Below are positions 25,845-34,410 of a stretch of 64,000 nt of DNA, piece by piece. The number at the start of each line of letters is the position of its first letter. Position 1 is the first letter of the stretch. Location: positions 1 to 64,000 of the forward strand of contig NZ_JAIFYA010000004.1 in assembly GCF_019688735.1 (NCBI RefSeq). The letters run 5' to 3'. The notes under the pieces are model-generated. The model worked only from the letters and a program-made list of their open reading frames with translations. It made no database searches and was not told the DNA's origin. Source of the stretch: Thermosulfurimonas sp. F29 (GTDB lineage: Bacteria > Desulfobacterota > Thermodesulfobacteria > Thermodesulfobacteriales > Thermodesulfobacteriaceae). The position numbers were made by a program, and so were the translations under genes.

Positions 25845-27362
25845 ATGATGGCCATGAGGTGCATGGGCATCGCACATTCTTTTCGGTGGATTTGGTCTGT
25901 TGCCTTCGTTTTCATTGCGGTATTCGTGACGGCGGCGTTCCCAGGGAGAATCGGCGCCGTGGTAATCAGCAAAGAGGTGAATGTCCTGCGTATGCCCGTT
26001 CTGGGTGAGGCCATCGGCGGCACAGCTTGGGGAGACATTCCGGGGCGCGACATCGAATTCGATCCTCCCATTAGAGTGGCCGGGCGGGTGCCGCTCTCGG
26101 AGGTGCTTCGTCTGGTGCATGAGCGGGGCTACGAGGTCTCCGTCGATCCGGACGCCGGGAACCCTGGAGTGGTCTTTTTCGGAGAAGTGCGGCGGCTTTC
26201 AGAGCTTGCTCGCAAAGTGTGCTTCCCTGCGGATGTGTGGTGCTTCAGCCTAGACGGAAAAACCGTCCGCGTGGCCCGCACACTTTATGTCTTTGTGGAG
26301 GAAACTCCCGAAGGGAAAACCACCTTCACTACCGCGGCTTCCACGGTGGGGCACGGTTCCGGTTCGGAAACCGGCTCCTCGACCGAAGAAACCGCCACAG
26401 GCGGTGCCTCGGTCAACGCCGTATCTGGGCGCAGTTCTTCCTACTCCATAGAGAATCTCACCTTCGATGAAGTGGTGGACCTTCTGACCGAGAAGTTCCG
26501 GGTGCCTCTCTATCCCTCTGGTGAGGGGTTCATTATGTTCCGGGCTACTCCCAAGCAATACCGCGAAATCATGGCTTACTTCAGGGAACGCGACCGTCGG
26601 CGCGAGGATCTCATTGTGGAAGTGGAGCTTTACCGGGTCGACCTCAATCGGAATGTGCGCTACGGCATCGACTGGCAGGCGGTGGTGCGGCGGGCTTTTG
26701 TGCTGGGCAATATAAGCGCTTTCGCTTTCGGGACCCACATCAACGAGTTTACCGCAACCGACCTTCAGGGGCGCTTCACCTTGGTAACCAACGCCGGGAC
26801 GGAGGCGGCCATCCTTTCGGCGCTTGAGGAGTACGGTCGGGTGCACAAGGTGGACTCTTGGCACTACCGGATGGTGACGGGGAGTGTGGTGCCGTTTTCG
26901 AACTACGAGCTGGTGCGTTACTTCACGATAGGGGAGACCTCCACCGACACCTCCACCTCCACCACCGCGGAAATCAATGAGGATGAGGTGGGATTTCGGG
27001 GGGTGCTCGGCGTCTACCGCTTGCGGAACGGCTACAGCATTGAGGGTAGCATAGAGCTCTCGGTAATCACCGGATTCGTGGAGCAGACCATCGACCGCGA
27101 CGGTCATGTGCTCAGGGCCCCGAACCTCGCGGGGAAGTTTTTGCGCATCCACACCCGGGTGCCCGAGCTCGGCAAAACGCTGGTCATAGGTGGCTTCAGG
27201 AGCAAGGGGCTCGAGCGCCACGACCGGAGTACGCCGCTTCTCAGGGACATTCCCATTCTGGGATGGCTCTTCAAGGGGAAGGAGGACCTTACCACCGATT
27301 CGGAGTTCGTGGTGTTCATCACTTTGCGGCGTCCGCCGCGGAATTTTGCCGTGGGGTGGTAG
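25845..27362 (+). CDS. Second secretin-family protein
   Basis: 505 residues. A basic N-terminus and hydrophobic core (WIWSVAFVFIAVFVTAAFPG) form a signal peptide without a lipobox. Periplasmic N domains follow, then a Gly/Ser/Thr-rich insert (about 165-205) and a secretin-like C-terminus with ELGKTLVIGGFRSKG, TPLLRDIPILGWLFKGKE and EFVVFITLR. It is shorter than the lipoprotein secretin at 14622 and has little visible identity with it outside the fold signatures. It could serve a second pilus, a different transfer channel, or be a divergent paralogue. It stands alone, bounded by minus-strand genes. Confidence 0.87.
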   Translation: MMAMRCMGIAHSFRWIWSVAFVFIAVFVTAAFPGRIGAVVISKEVNVLRMPVLGEAIGGTAWGDIPGRDIEFDPPIRVAGRVPLSEVLRLVHERGYEVSVDPDAGNPGVVFFGEVRRLSELARKVCFPADVWCFSLDGKTVRVARTLYVFVEETPEGKTTFTTAASTVGHGSGSETGSSTEETATGGASVNAVSGRSSSYSIENLTFDEVVDLLTEKFRVPLYPSGEGFIMFRATPKQYREIMAYFRERDRRREDLIVEVELYRVDLNRNVRYGIDWQAVVRRAFVLGNISAFAFGTHINEFTATDLQGRFTLVTNAGTEAAILSALEEYGRVHKVDSWHYRMVTGSVVPFSNYELVRYFTIGETSTDTSTSTTAEINEDEVGFRGVLGVYRLRNGYSIEGSIELSVITGFVEQTIDRDGHVLRAPNLAGKFLRIHTRVPELGKTLVIGGFRSKGLERHDRSTPLLRDIPILGWLFKGKEDLTTDSEFVVFITLRRPPRNFAVGW

Positions 27363-27447
27363 GCCCAAGAGTCGATTCGGGGCGGTCTTTCGGCCTGATG
27401 CGAGGGGCTGGCGAGTAAATTGACGGGTTCGGACTATTCGAGTCTCC

Positions 27448-28812
27448 TCAGGAAACGACGGAGGACATGAGCTCGCTCGCTTTTCGGCCTTGACGCAAGG
27501 TTGCTAGTGTGGCCTCGAAGTGGGAATCGTGCGAGAAAACAGGGTGTGTGCGTCCCTGCGCGTCCACCACGATGTGGGCCAGTTCATGCAAAATGGTTTC
27601 CCGAAGAACCTCGACTTCGATCGCTCGCGCTTTCGCAGAAATTCCGATGTTGTCCGTTATCACGATAAAGTGGTCTTCGCTATACCAGTCGGCGAATCCC
27701 CTGAACACCGACTTTACGGGCAGGGTATACCCTAAAGCCGGGTTGTTCTCTCGCACGGTTCCGAAGTGTGCGATCGGAGGGAAGTTCAATCCTTCAAAGA
27801 CCACCTTGACCGAAAAGGGAGGGTCTTCGCCCAAGGATTCTTTCAATATGCATTCCGCAAGACGCTTTACGGCACGAAAGCATTTTGCGTCGATGGGGAG
27901 TGTTCTTTCTCCTTCGGAAAAGAGTTGCGCGGAGGGTTTTTCGGCGTAAAATGCGCTCCCTTTGAGGAAGTTTGCGGTTTCCAGCCATCCCGCCAAGACA
28001 TGCCGGGATTCGTAGGAGTGAAGCCAGAAGGAGAATACCGGTCTGTTTTCAAGTATTGAGTAACAAAGCAATTGTGGCTGGTGCCCCCTTAGGGAGGTGC
28101 GCAGGAGAAAGAGAGGAAGTGAAAGCCAGATGGGGCGTGTTATCTTTTTCAGATTGTGTCCCTTTAGACTCCCGAATTCGTCTTGGTCCAAGATGTAAAC
28201 ATTTTCTGCCGTGAATCCGAGCCTTGACCAGAGATGGCGGATTTCGCGATCCAGCTCCAGAGGATCGATTGGCACGGGTGAAGCAAGCAGGTAGCGGGAA
28301 CCGAAGGAATTGCGGGAAGGAGTGTGCTTTAGCACATGGAGGCACTCGCGGTTTCCGTCGAACCAGACCGCGAGCTTGTATACATAACCGATTGTTTCGA
28401 AGAGGTCCCGATATGCTTCTGGGTTCTCTGTGACGCTCTTTTTGGAGAGATACCAGTATTTCACCCTGCGGGTGATGTAACACTTTACGGGTAAACCATT
28501 TTGTTTTAATTCCCGCAAGGCATCGATCACCTCCTCGTCATAACCAAAACTGAGGTACACTCGGTCTTCGCGCGAGGGGTCTGTCCAGAGAATCATTACG
28601 GCCTCACTCGGGACTCCGAAGTGTCGTCCGAGCGCCCTTAGGCACTTGGCCGTAACCGTTTTCAAGTCGTTGAGCGTGATGACTTTTGTCGGTTCGGAGA
28701 CGGGCAAAATACCTCCGAAGGCATGGAGGATCCTCTCGGCGCATTGTTTCGCTTCCGCATCGGAAGCGAGACACTTTATTTGATGATCGCCGAATTCCGC
28801 CCGACACGGCAT
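27448..28812 (-). CDS. Large protein with C-terminal HELAH metallopeptidase-like motif
   Basis: 454 residues from ATG 28812 behind TAGGAGGAGG. The C-terminal 50 residues contain HELAHIVVDAQG (409-420) and then HDSHFEATL, an HExxH zinc site with a downstream His as in SprT-like and related peptidases. The first 350 residues are unrecognised. The motif at the extreme C-terminus and the lack of a signal peptide suggest a cytoplasmic zinc peptidase-like domain with a long substrate- or DNA-interacting N-terminus. An unrelated HELGH protein is encoded at 29837. Confidence 0.78.
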   Translation of the reverse strand: MPCRAEFGDHQIKCLASDAEAKQCAERILHAFGGILPVSEPTKVITLNDLKTVTAKCLRALGRHFGVPSEAVMILWTDPSREDRVYLSFGYDEEVIDALRELKQNGLPVKCYITRRVKYWYLSKKSVTENPEAYRDLFETIGYVYKLAVWFDGNRECLHVLKHTPSRNSFGSRYLLASPVPIDPLELDREIRHLWSRLGFTAENVYILDQDEFGSLKGHNLKKITRPIWLSLPLFLLRTSLRGHQPQLLCYSILENRPVFSFWLHSYESRHVLAGWLETANFLKGSAFYAEKPSAQLFSEGERTLPIDAKCFRAVKRLAECILKESLGEDPPFSVKVVFEGLNFPPIAHFGTVRENNPALGYTLPVKSVFRGFADWYSEDHFIVITDNIGISAKARAIEVEVLRETILHELAHIVVDAQGRTHPVFSHDSHFEATLATLRQGRKASELMSSVVS

Positions 28813-28929
28813 AAGCGGCGTTCCTCCTCCTAAAGTTTTTTGTGGATGAATAATAGCGGGACGAAAAAGTTCTCTTTGTGATAGAATAACTCAGCTTTTG
28901 GGACGAAGTTTGTTACTTTTGATTCAAAG

Positions 28930-29793
28930 ATGTTTGCGCTGAAGACCTTACCGAACCGGCGCTTCTGTCTCTCGAATGAGCGAGGGCGGACCCTCGTCCT
29001 CCGTGCGGATGAAGTCTGGGCGCTTGCAAGCGAGCTCTTTTGGGGAGCGTTCAGAGGCCACAGAGAGGCCGTTTTGTTGCATCACTCTGGAGCGCCCCTC
29101 CAGATTGAGGTTAAGAGAGGACGGGAGGGCTTTCTCGACCGTCTTGCCGGGAAACACAGGCTTGATGTAAGGATCGAGCTTGAGGGGGGAAGTTTCGCGG
29201 CCGAGGTCCGGGGTGTCGATGCGAGTGAGTTGCAGCGGGCGGCAGAGATTATGCTTCGCAGGGCCGAAGTGAGTCCGGTTGCTCCCGATGAGAGGTCCTT
29301 CCGGGTCGCAAGGCGGACGGCGGATGGTCGACACCTGGTTTTCCAGATAACGCTTCCGGAAGACTTAAACACGGCTGAACGGGCCGTCGCCAAAGCGGCC
29401 CTTACGGGTCTTCTCTGGGGCCGGGGGTACCTTCCAGAGGTCTCACCGTTTGCGCGGCATCCCGAAAGATTGCGCATAGGGTTTCTCAGGCGAGGGGAAA
29501 CGCTTTTCATGCAGGTTGCTATACCGGAGAAGGACGGGAGTTACGCGGTTTACAGGGCGAATCTCAGCCGTTGGAAGCATATCCCCTCCGCCGCCCGCGA
29601 GGCCTTCGCGGAGTTCGCCCTGCAACGAAAAGAGCATGTGAATCGAAAGGATCTTGAATACCTTTTCGAAGATGCAATTCAGGCAACAGTACGAGTAGAA
29701 ACACAAATCGATCATTCCCTTCGGCCATCTAAAACAAACGAAAGTGAGTTTGTCAGAGCTTTGCGAGGGGTTGCGCTGAGTTTTCACAATTAG
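28930..29793 (+). CDS. Hypothetical protein
   Basis: 287 residues, no recognised family. It is mixed alpha/beta, rich in Arg and Glu, with no signal peptide or membrane helix. A weak resemblance in its C-terminal half (KDGSYAVYRANL) to the cytoplasmic part of the 17621 protein (EDGDYILYRERF) is too short to use. It is divergent from the HELAH gene across 117 bp that include AT-rich promoter-like sequence (TAGAAT near 28883). The usual strong ribosome-binding site is lacking. Confidence 0.75.
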   Translation: MFALKTLPNRRFCLSNERGRTLVLRADEVWALASELFWGAFRGHREAVLLHHSGAPLQIEVKRGREGFLDRLAGKHRLDVRIELEGGSFAAEVRGVDASELQRAAEIMLRRAEVSPVAPDERSFRVARRTADGRHLVFQITLPEDLNTAERAVAKAALTGLLWGRGYLPEVSPFARHPERLRIGFLRRGETLFMQVAIPEKDGSYAVYRANLSRWKHIPSAAREAFAEFALQRKEHVNRKDLEYLFEDAIQATVRVETQIDHSLRPSKTNESEFVRALRGVALSFHN

Positions 29794-29836
29794 TATATGC
29801 ACCTCGGCCACCGATCGCTTGATTTATTGAGAGTCT

Positions 29837-30565
29837 ATGTGTTATCTTTTCCCCATGCTGGTCTTGGACCTTTTAAAATCCCCTCCATTGCGCCAATTCG
29901 CGCAGAACTTCCGTCAAATCTTTCCACGCTTCTTCGCTCAATCCTTGGATGTCCAAGTCGCCCCTTGGTTCCCCTATTCATATCTCGAACAGTACGACCG
30001 CCGGGATCACCTGAACCAGCTCGTCCGACGCATTGACGCTATTGCCTTCCCCGATGCTCGCGTCGTCTCTTTTCGCTTTATGCCCCCCGATCCACTCCTC
30101 CTCATCCACGAACTCGGACATGTGGTCTTCTCCATCAAGTCTGAACCCCCTTGGAACTCCTCATACGCCGGTGCGGAGATTCTCTTCTGGCTCTTTTATC
30201 GTGAAATCTTGGCTCCTGCGGATTTGAGCCCGGATGATGCTCTGGAAGCCTTAGTCTCTTTCTTTAAACAATTTCCATCGGCTACGCTGGAGTGGAAACG
30301 AAACATCCTCTCTGAAATTGTCGGCACCCTCAACCCGCCCGGAAGATCTCTGTTCGGTTTGTACTCCACCCTTGGTGTCCTTAAACCCGAAAGTTTTCTG
30401 GAATTTCCCAAATCCCTCAATCCAAATCAGGATCCCCCGGTGAACTTCGACCACGAACCGGATACCCTCCTCCGCGCGCTTCTCTCTGGAGCCCTGCTGA
30501 ATGAACCCGCTTGTGTCCATGTTTTACTCAAAACCCTGAATGTCCTCATGCAAATACTGCCCTGA
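29837..30565 (+). CDS. HExxH-containing hypothetical protein
   Basis: 242 residues (ATG 29837; ATG 29855 is an alternative). It contains LLLIHELGHVVFS with HELGH at 91-95, a zinc-peptidase-like site. A clear third ligand is not obvious; Glu 118 (AGAEILF) is one candidate. It is otherwise Pro- and Leu-rich and probably cytoplasmic. The codon use is pyrimidine-rich and unlike the neighbours, which suggests separate origin. Its closeness to the HELAH protein gene on the other side of 28930 may be coincidence. Confidence 0.75.
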   Translation: MCYLFPMLVLDLLKSPPLRQFAQNFRQIFPRFFAQSLDVQVAPWFPYSYLEQYDRRDHLNQLVRRIDAIAFPDARVVSFRFMPPDPLLLIHELGHVVFSIKSEPPWNSSYAGAEILFWLFYREILAPADLSPDDALEALVSFFKQFPSATLEWKRNILSEIVGTLNPPGRSLFGLYSTLGVLKPESFLEFPKSLNPNQDPPVNFDHEPDTLLRALLSGALLNEPACVHVLLKTLNVLMQILP

Positions 30566-30687
30566 TGCCTATCTCAAAAGATTCATGTTTAATTGTCCTC
30601 CCATCCCCCTAAAGGACATGCATTCCCGTAAGGGGGGCTATCTTTACTTGGTGGTAGTGCTAGACTGGGACAGAAAAGGAGGGAAAG

Positions 30688-30882
30688 ATGAAGCCGGCAG
30701 ATTTTTTCAGGTGGATGTTTGATTCCGACCATTGTCCCGTTTGTCGTGCAAAGTGGGAAGACCACCGAACCAGATACCGCAAAGAGTTGCAAACCTATGA
30801 AGCCAGTTGCCCCCAAAAACCGGCCATGGATGTTGATGAGCGGTTTTTTGTGATGAAAGCGCACAGGTGCCCCGGGCCCTAG
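30688..30882 (+). CDS. Small zinc-binding protein
   Basis: 64 residues with an ideal ribosome-binding site (AAAGGAGGGAAAG before ATG). Cysteines in HCPVC (about 15-19), ASCPQ (41) and HRCPG (61) can form a zinc site. It follows the HELGH gene by 122 bp and faces the minus-strand secretion block. Function unknown. Confidence 0.75.
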   Translation: MKPADFFRWMFDSDHCPVCRAKWEDHRTRYRKELQTYEASCPQKPAMDVDERFFVMKAHRCPGP

Positions 30883-30923
30883 ATGGAGTGTTGTTCGGTT
30901 ATACTGACTCGGCGGGCTTCAGG

Positions 30924-32468
30924 TCAAGGAAGAGCGCGCTTGTAGATATGCAATATGAGAGCCGCTATAGCAAAGGCTTCTAGGATGAAACACCCTCCCA
31001 GAGCCACATACAAACTGCCGAATAGCAGGAGCAACATGACGGCCTTGAAGATCCCCCATGTCGCCTGTATCAGGAAGGCCGCCACAATGATCCCCAGAAG
31101 ACCGCCCACCGCCAGGGGGAATGTGATTATTTCCAGCCACACCAAGCCTACCCTCAGGGCGCCGAGCACGCCCGCAAAGGGTGCGGTGACAACATACAAT
31201 AGCGCGCTTAATGCGCGATCATCGCAACATAAGTGGATCGCCTGCAGAATGTGATCGATCACCCACCGCAGAGCGGGGCGGCACCTGTTGGCGACGAACA
31301 GGGGAAAGGTAATGAAGGGAAGTGTGAGCACAAAGAGTATAGTCGCTCCGAAGAGGAAAAGGTTTGCGATCATTTCCAGCAAAACCCGCACCCGAAATCG
31401 GCGTAGCCGGCTCACGAAAGTGTCCCAATCGTGGGCGATGGCCTTTTGGCGGGGACGCAGAGGAAGAATATGGTTCAGCGCGGCGGACAACAATGCGGGC
31501 GGAGCCGCGATGATGGGGTTGCGGTGCGAGAGGTAGCACAAGTGGCGCTTTGGGGGAATCTGGAAGGAAGCGATGCGAGCCAGCGAATCGAGGATCTTTG
31601 TGTGAAAGGTGATGTCCATCAATCCTGGGGGGGTGCGGCGCATTTTCGGTTTGGATTGCAGTTGCAATACCTGCGTGGGTGGACAGGCGTAAACTCGCTC
31701 GAAACGCTCCCGCCAGCTTTCGACGGACCGGAAACCGCGGGCATGGGCTATGTACAACGCGATGATCGAGATCAGCATCAACACGCGCCAAGCGGTGAGA
31801 GCATGCGGAATGTTTCGCAAAGGAAATGGGCGAACCACTAGCGGGCAGGTGAACTCTCCTCTTAGGGCGAAACCGAAGTACGGGAAGTTCGGACGGGCAA
31901 GGGTGCCCGGGATCAGGTAAACCGGGTAGGGTAGGGCGCCTTCGGTTCTGACGGATGTTCGCCATGCGGGGACGGCGTACACAACGCGGTTTCGCAACAG
32001 AGGGATCGGCGCCCCTCGCAACGGCAGGTCCCAGAGGAAGTGCATCATGAGACCGGTCGTAAAAGCCGCGAGCAACGGGTGTCGGGTATAGAAGGCCGCG
32101 GCCCCCAATCCTCCCCACACGAGCGGATGGTGCAAAGGGGGATACGCCGGCGGGATTCTGCTGATGCGATACAACCTGTCGGCCATCCGTGAGCTAATCG
32201 CTCGGGCGGTGTAGTGAAAGCCCCCCTCCTCTCCGAACGGCAGGAGTGCGCCGATCAGGCACATCGCGATGGAATCCAAGCGCGGGCCGAACAGGAAAAG
32301 CGCGATTGCGACGCTGAGGAGGGCGAGCATCGCGGAACCCAGCACCCCTTCGGTTATTGCCAGAAGAAGTTTCTCCTTTCGAGTTTGCGGGCAACGGCGC
32401 TTTTCGAGCGGGACAATATATACCTTCATTGCAATTAAAATTGTAAACAGGCGCCAGCCGACCGCCAA
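30924..32468 (-). CDS. Polytopic membrane protein with YdjM-like N-terminal region
   Basis: 514 residues if TTG 32468 is used, 501 from ATG 32429; neither has a strong ribosome-binding site. Residues about 60-180 resemble YdjM-type membrane hydrolases, with an acidic GEEGG and conserved histidines (FHYTAR, LHHPLVWGG, MMHFLWDLPLRG). At least three more membrane segments are near 220-245, and four to five hydrophobic helices lie after residue 370. It follows the VirB6-like gene by 40 bp and shares its operon with virB4, so it may belong to the transfer machinery. Confidence 0.75.
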   Translation of the reverse strand: MAVGWRLFTILIAMKVYIVPLEKRRCPQTRKEKLLLAITEGVLGSAMLALLSVAIALFLFGPRLDSIAMCLIGALLPFGEEGGFHYTARAISSRMADRLYRISRIPPAYPPLHHPLVWGGLGAAAFYTRHPLLAAFTTGLMMHFLWDLPLRGAPIPLLRNRVVYAVPAWRTSVRTEGALPYPVYLIPGTLARPNFPYFGFALRGEFTCPLVVRPFPLRNIPHALTAWRVLMLISIIALYIAHARGFRSVESWRERFERVYACPPTQVLQLQSKPKMRRTPPGLMDITFHTKILDSLARIASFQIPPKRHLCYLSHRNPIIAAPPALLSAALNHILPLRPRQKAIAHDWDTFVSRLRRFRVRVLLEMIANLFLFGATILFVLTLPFITFPLFVANRCRPALRWVIDHILQAIHLCCDDRALSALLYVVTAPFAGVLGALRVGLVWLEIITFPLAVGGLLGIIVAAFLIQATWGIFKAVMLLLLFGSLYVALGGCFILEAFAIAALILHIYKRALP

Positions 32469-32508
32469 ACGATGGAAAGCCCCGTCAATGTGGGCATAGG
32501 CGGGATGA

Positions 32509-34410
32509 CTATCGGGCCATCGGCAGGGAGATCTGCTTGATGCGTTCCAGTCCCAGGTCGACCGCGGAGCCGACTACCTGCCGGGCCAGTCCGTGTGCGC
32601 GCAGGATGTAGTATCCCAGCGTGAGGATGATGGAAAAGGGCAATGCGAATGTCAGCGCAAGGTAAAAAAGCAGGAAGAGCAGTTTGACGAACAGAAGACC
32701 GCCGTGCCAGCCGGTTAAGAGGCTTTTCCCGACATAGTTGAGCAAAGGCACAAGCTGGCCGAGCACGACGAAGTACAGGTCGCGCGCAATCAGGCCGACG
32801 ACCAGAAGGAACAACAGGATAAGAGGAGAGATGAAGAGGGCGACAATGGCGGTTCCGAAATCGATAAGTCTCCGGAGTCCAATTTCACCGAACGGGCCGA
32901 CGAAAGCAACAAAGTAACCGAACACTCCGTACAAGACCGCATACATCAGCAGGACCAGGCACGCCAGCCAGAAAAAAATGACGACGGCGACGACAAAGAT
33001 GTATCCCGCGACGGAATAGCGGATCGCATTCATGATCGCATATATTCGGAGTAGCCAGTACTTGGCAGATGTGCCTGTACCCTTGTGCATGCTTTTGAGC
33101 GCCTTCACCTTGCCCGTTGCGACTCCGGTGGTGATGCCGGCTAGTCCCAAGATTGGGCTTCCCGTGAGCAGGCCGAGAAGGCCTCCGAGCAGTCCCCCGC
33201 CGGCCTCGTAGGCTATCACCTTAGCCCTTTCCTTAAAGGACAGTTCCTCTCGCAATCCGTGCCCGCGTTCCCTTTCCAGCTCCACCAATCCCGCGGTGAC
33301 GGTGTGAAGCACCTCGTAAAGCGCCGGATCGATCTCCATCCCCAGCTCCTGAGCCCGGCCGAGGCGCTGATCCAGTTGCTTCGCGTACGCCATGATTTCT
33401 CCATGTTTGTACGCCGTGAACGGTTCCGACAGGAGCTGGGGAATGAGGTAGTACTTTTCGAACTTGCGCAGGGCGATGACCGGGCCGGTGAAGAAGTAAT
33501 ATGCCTCTTCGACGGTTGCCGGTGTTTGTTCCGGGTAGTCCGCGAAGGAGGAAAACACAGAGTGGGCTATGCGTCCCGCCAGATCCATTCCTCCCTCGAG
33601 CATGCGGGTGGAAAACCAGAAGGCCGTGGGAAGATCGCCCTCGCCGCCGGCCTGCGCGAAGCGGTGCGAGTCGCCGAGGCCCGGAATGGCCTGCGTGACG
33701 GCTCCGACCGTGTACCGCGCGGGCATGATCAGCATCGTGGAAATTAAGAGCACGATTGTGGTTCGCACGAGGTGACGCCAAGGGTGTCCGTATGTGGCGA
33801 TGTATAGCTCATAGTACACCCTTGCGCACATGAGGGCGATGACGGTCACTATTAGTGTCCCGTAGAACCATGCGGCGTACTTCGTGATCAAATACGAGAA
33901 GATGCCGTAGAAGCGACACGCATCCCGCTTCAGTTCGTCCAGTTGTTTCGACACTCGGCTCCAGGCGGTTTCCCCCTGCCCCTGAAATATTAGGGAAAGC
34001 GGCAGGCCGCCCGGGAGGACATAGGTGCGAGTGTAGAACCTGCACTGCTCCGCCGGATTGGCCAGCACAAAGTAAGCGTCGCTCAGCAACACCGCGGTGT
34101 CGCTCAAAGCGCTCCAGAAACGCCGGACATCTTCATTCCAACCGTTGCGATTCGTGTCCGAAGCGGTGTTTTGTTCAACGGCGGCGTTTTCGTCGCTTGC
34201 TTCGTAGTCCCACACGGCTATGTCGGACAACCCGAGCGCGCCTTCGTCCGCATTGCTCTCGACGCTCTTCTGCGTTTGCAATGCTTCGGGCGGCACCGTG
34301 GAAGTATCGAGGGTGTATCCCCGGACTGAAAGCAGAAAAGCGCCCATCAGAAGGGCGCCCAGCAGTATGCGGATCGCTCGAGGCACAACCGACTTCTCCC
34401 CATTCCTCAT
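32509..34410 (-). CDS. VirB6/TraG/DotA-like polytopic transfer protein
   Basis: 633 residues. A signal-like N-terminus (AIRILLGALLMGAFLLSV) is followed by a periplasmic region with two cysteines. Several membrane helices then flank a large soluble segment (about 235-440), and four or five hydrophobic helices close the protein. This pattern matches the large inner-membrane channel proteins of conjugation systems (TrbL/VirB6, TraG-N, DotA/TraY). Its start overlaps the virB4-like stop by 4 bp, so the two are translated together, as expected for transfer genes. No sequence motif distinguishes the subfamily. Confidence 0.78.
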   Translation of the reverse strand: MRNGEKSVVPRAIRILLGALLMGAFLLSVRGYTLDTSTVPPEALQTQKSVESNADEGALGLSDIAVWDYEASDENAAVEQNTASDTNRNGWNEDVRRFWSALSDTAVLLSDAYFVLANPAEQCRFYTRTYVLPGGLPLSLIFQGQGETAWSRVSKQLDELKRDACRFYGIFSYLITKYAAWFYGTLIVTVIALMCARVYYELYIATYGHPWRHLVRTTIVLLISTMLIMPARYTVGAVTQAIPGLGDSHRFAQAGGEGDLPTAFWFSTRMLEGGMDLAGRIAHSVFSSFADYPEQTPATVEEAYYFFTGPVIALRKFEKYYLIPQLLSEPFTAYKHGEIMAYAKQLDQRLGRAQELGMEIDPALYEVLHTVTAGLVELERERGHGLREELSFKERAKVIAYEAGGGLLGGLLGLLTGSPILGLAGITTGVATGKVKALKSMHKGTGTSAKYWLLRIYAIMNAIRYSVAGYIFVVAVVIFFWLACLVLLMYAVLYGVFGYFVAFVGPFGEIGLRRLIDFGTAIVALFISPLILLFLLVVGLIARDLYFVVLGQLVPLLNYVGKSLLTGWHGGLLFVKLLFLLFYLALTFALPFSIILTLGYYILRAHGLARQVVGSAVDLGLERIKQISLPMAR

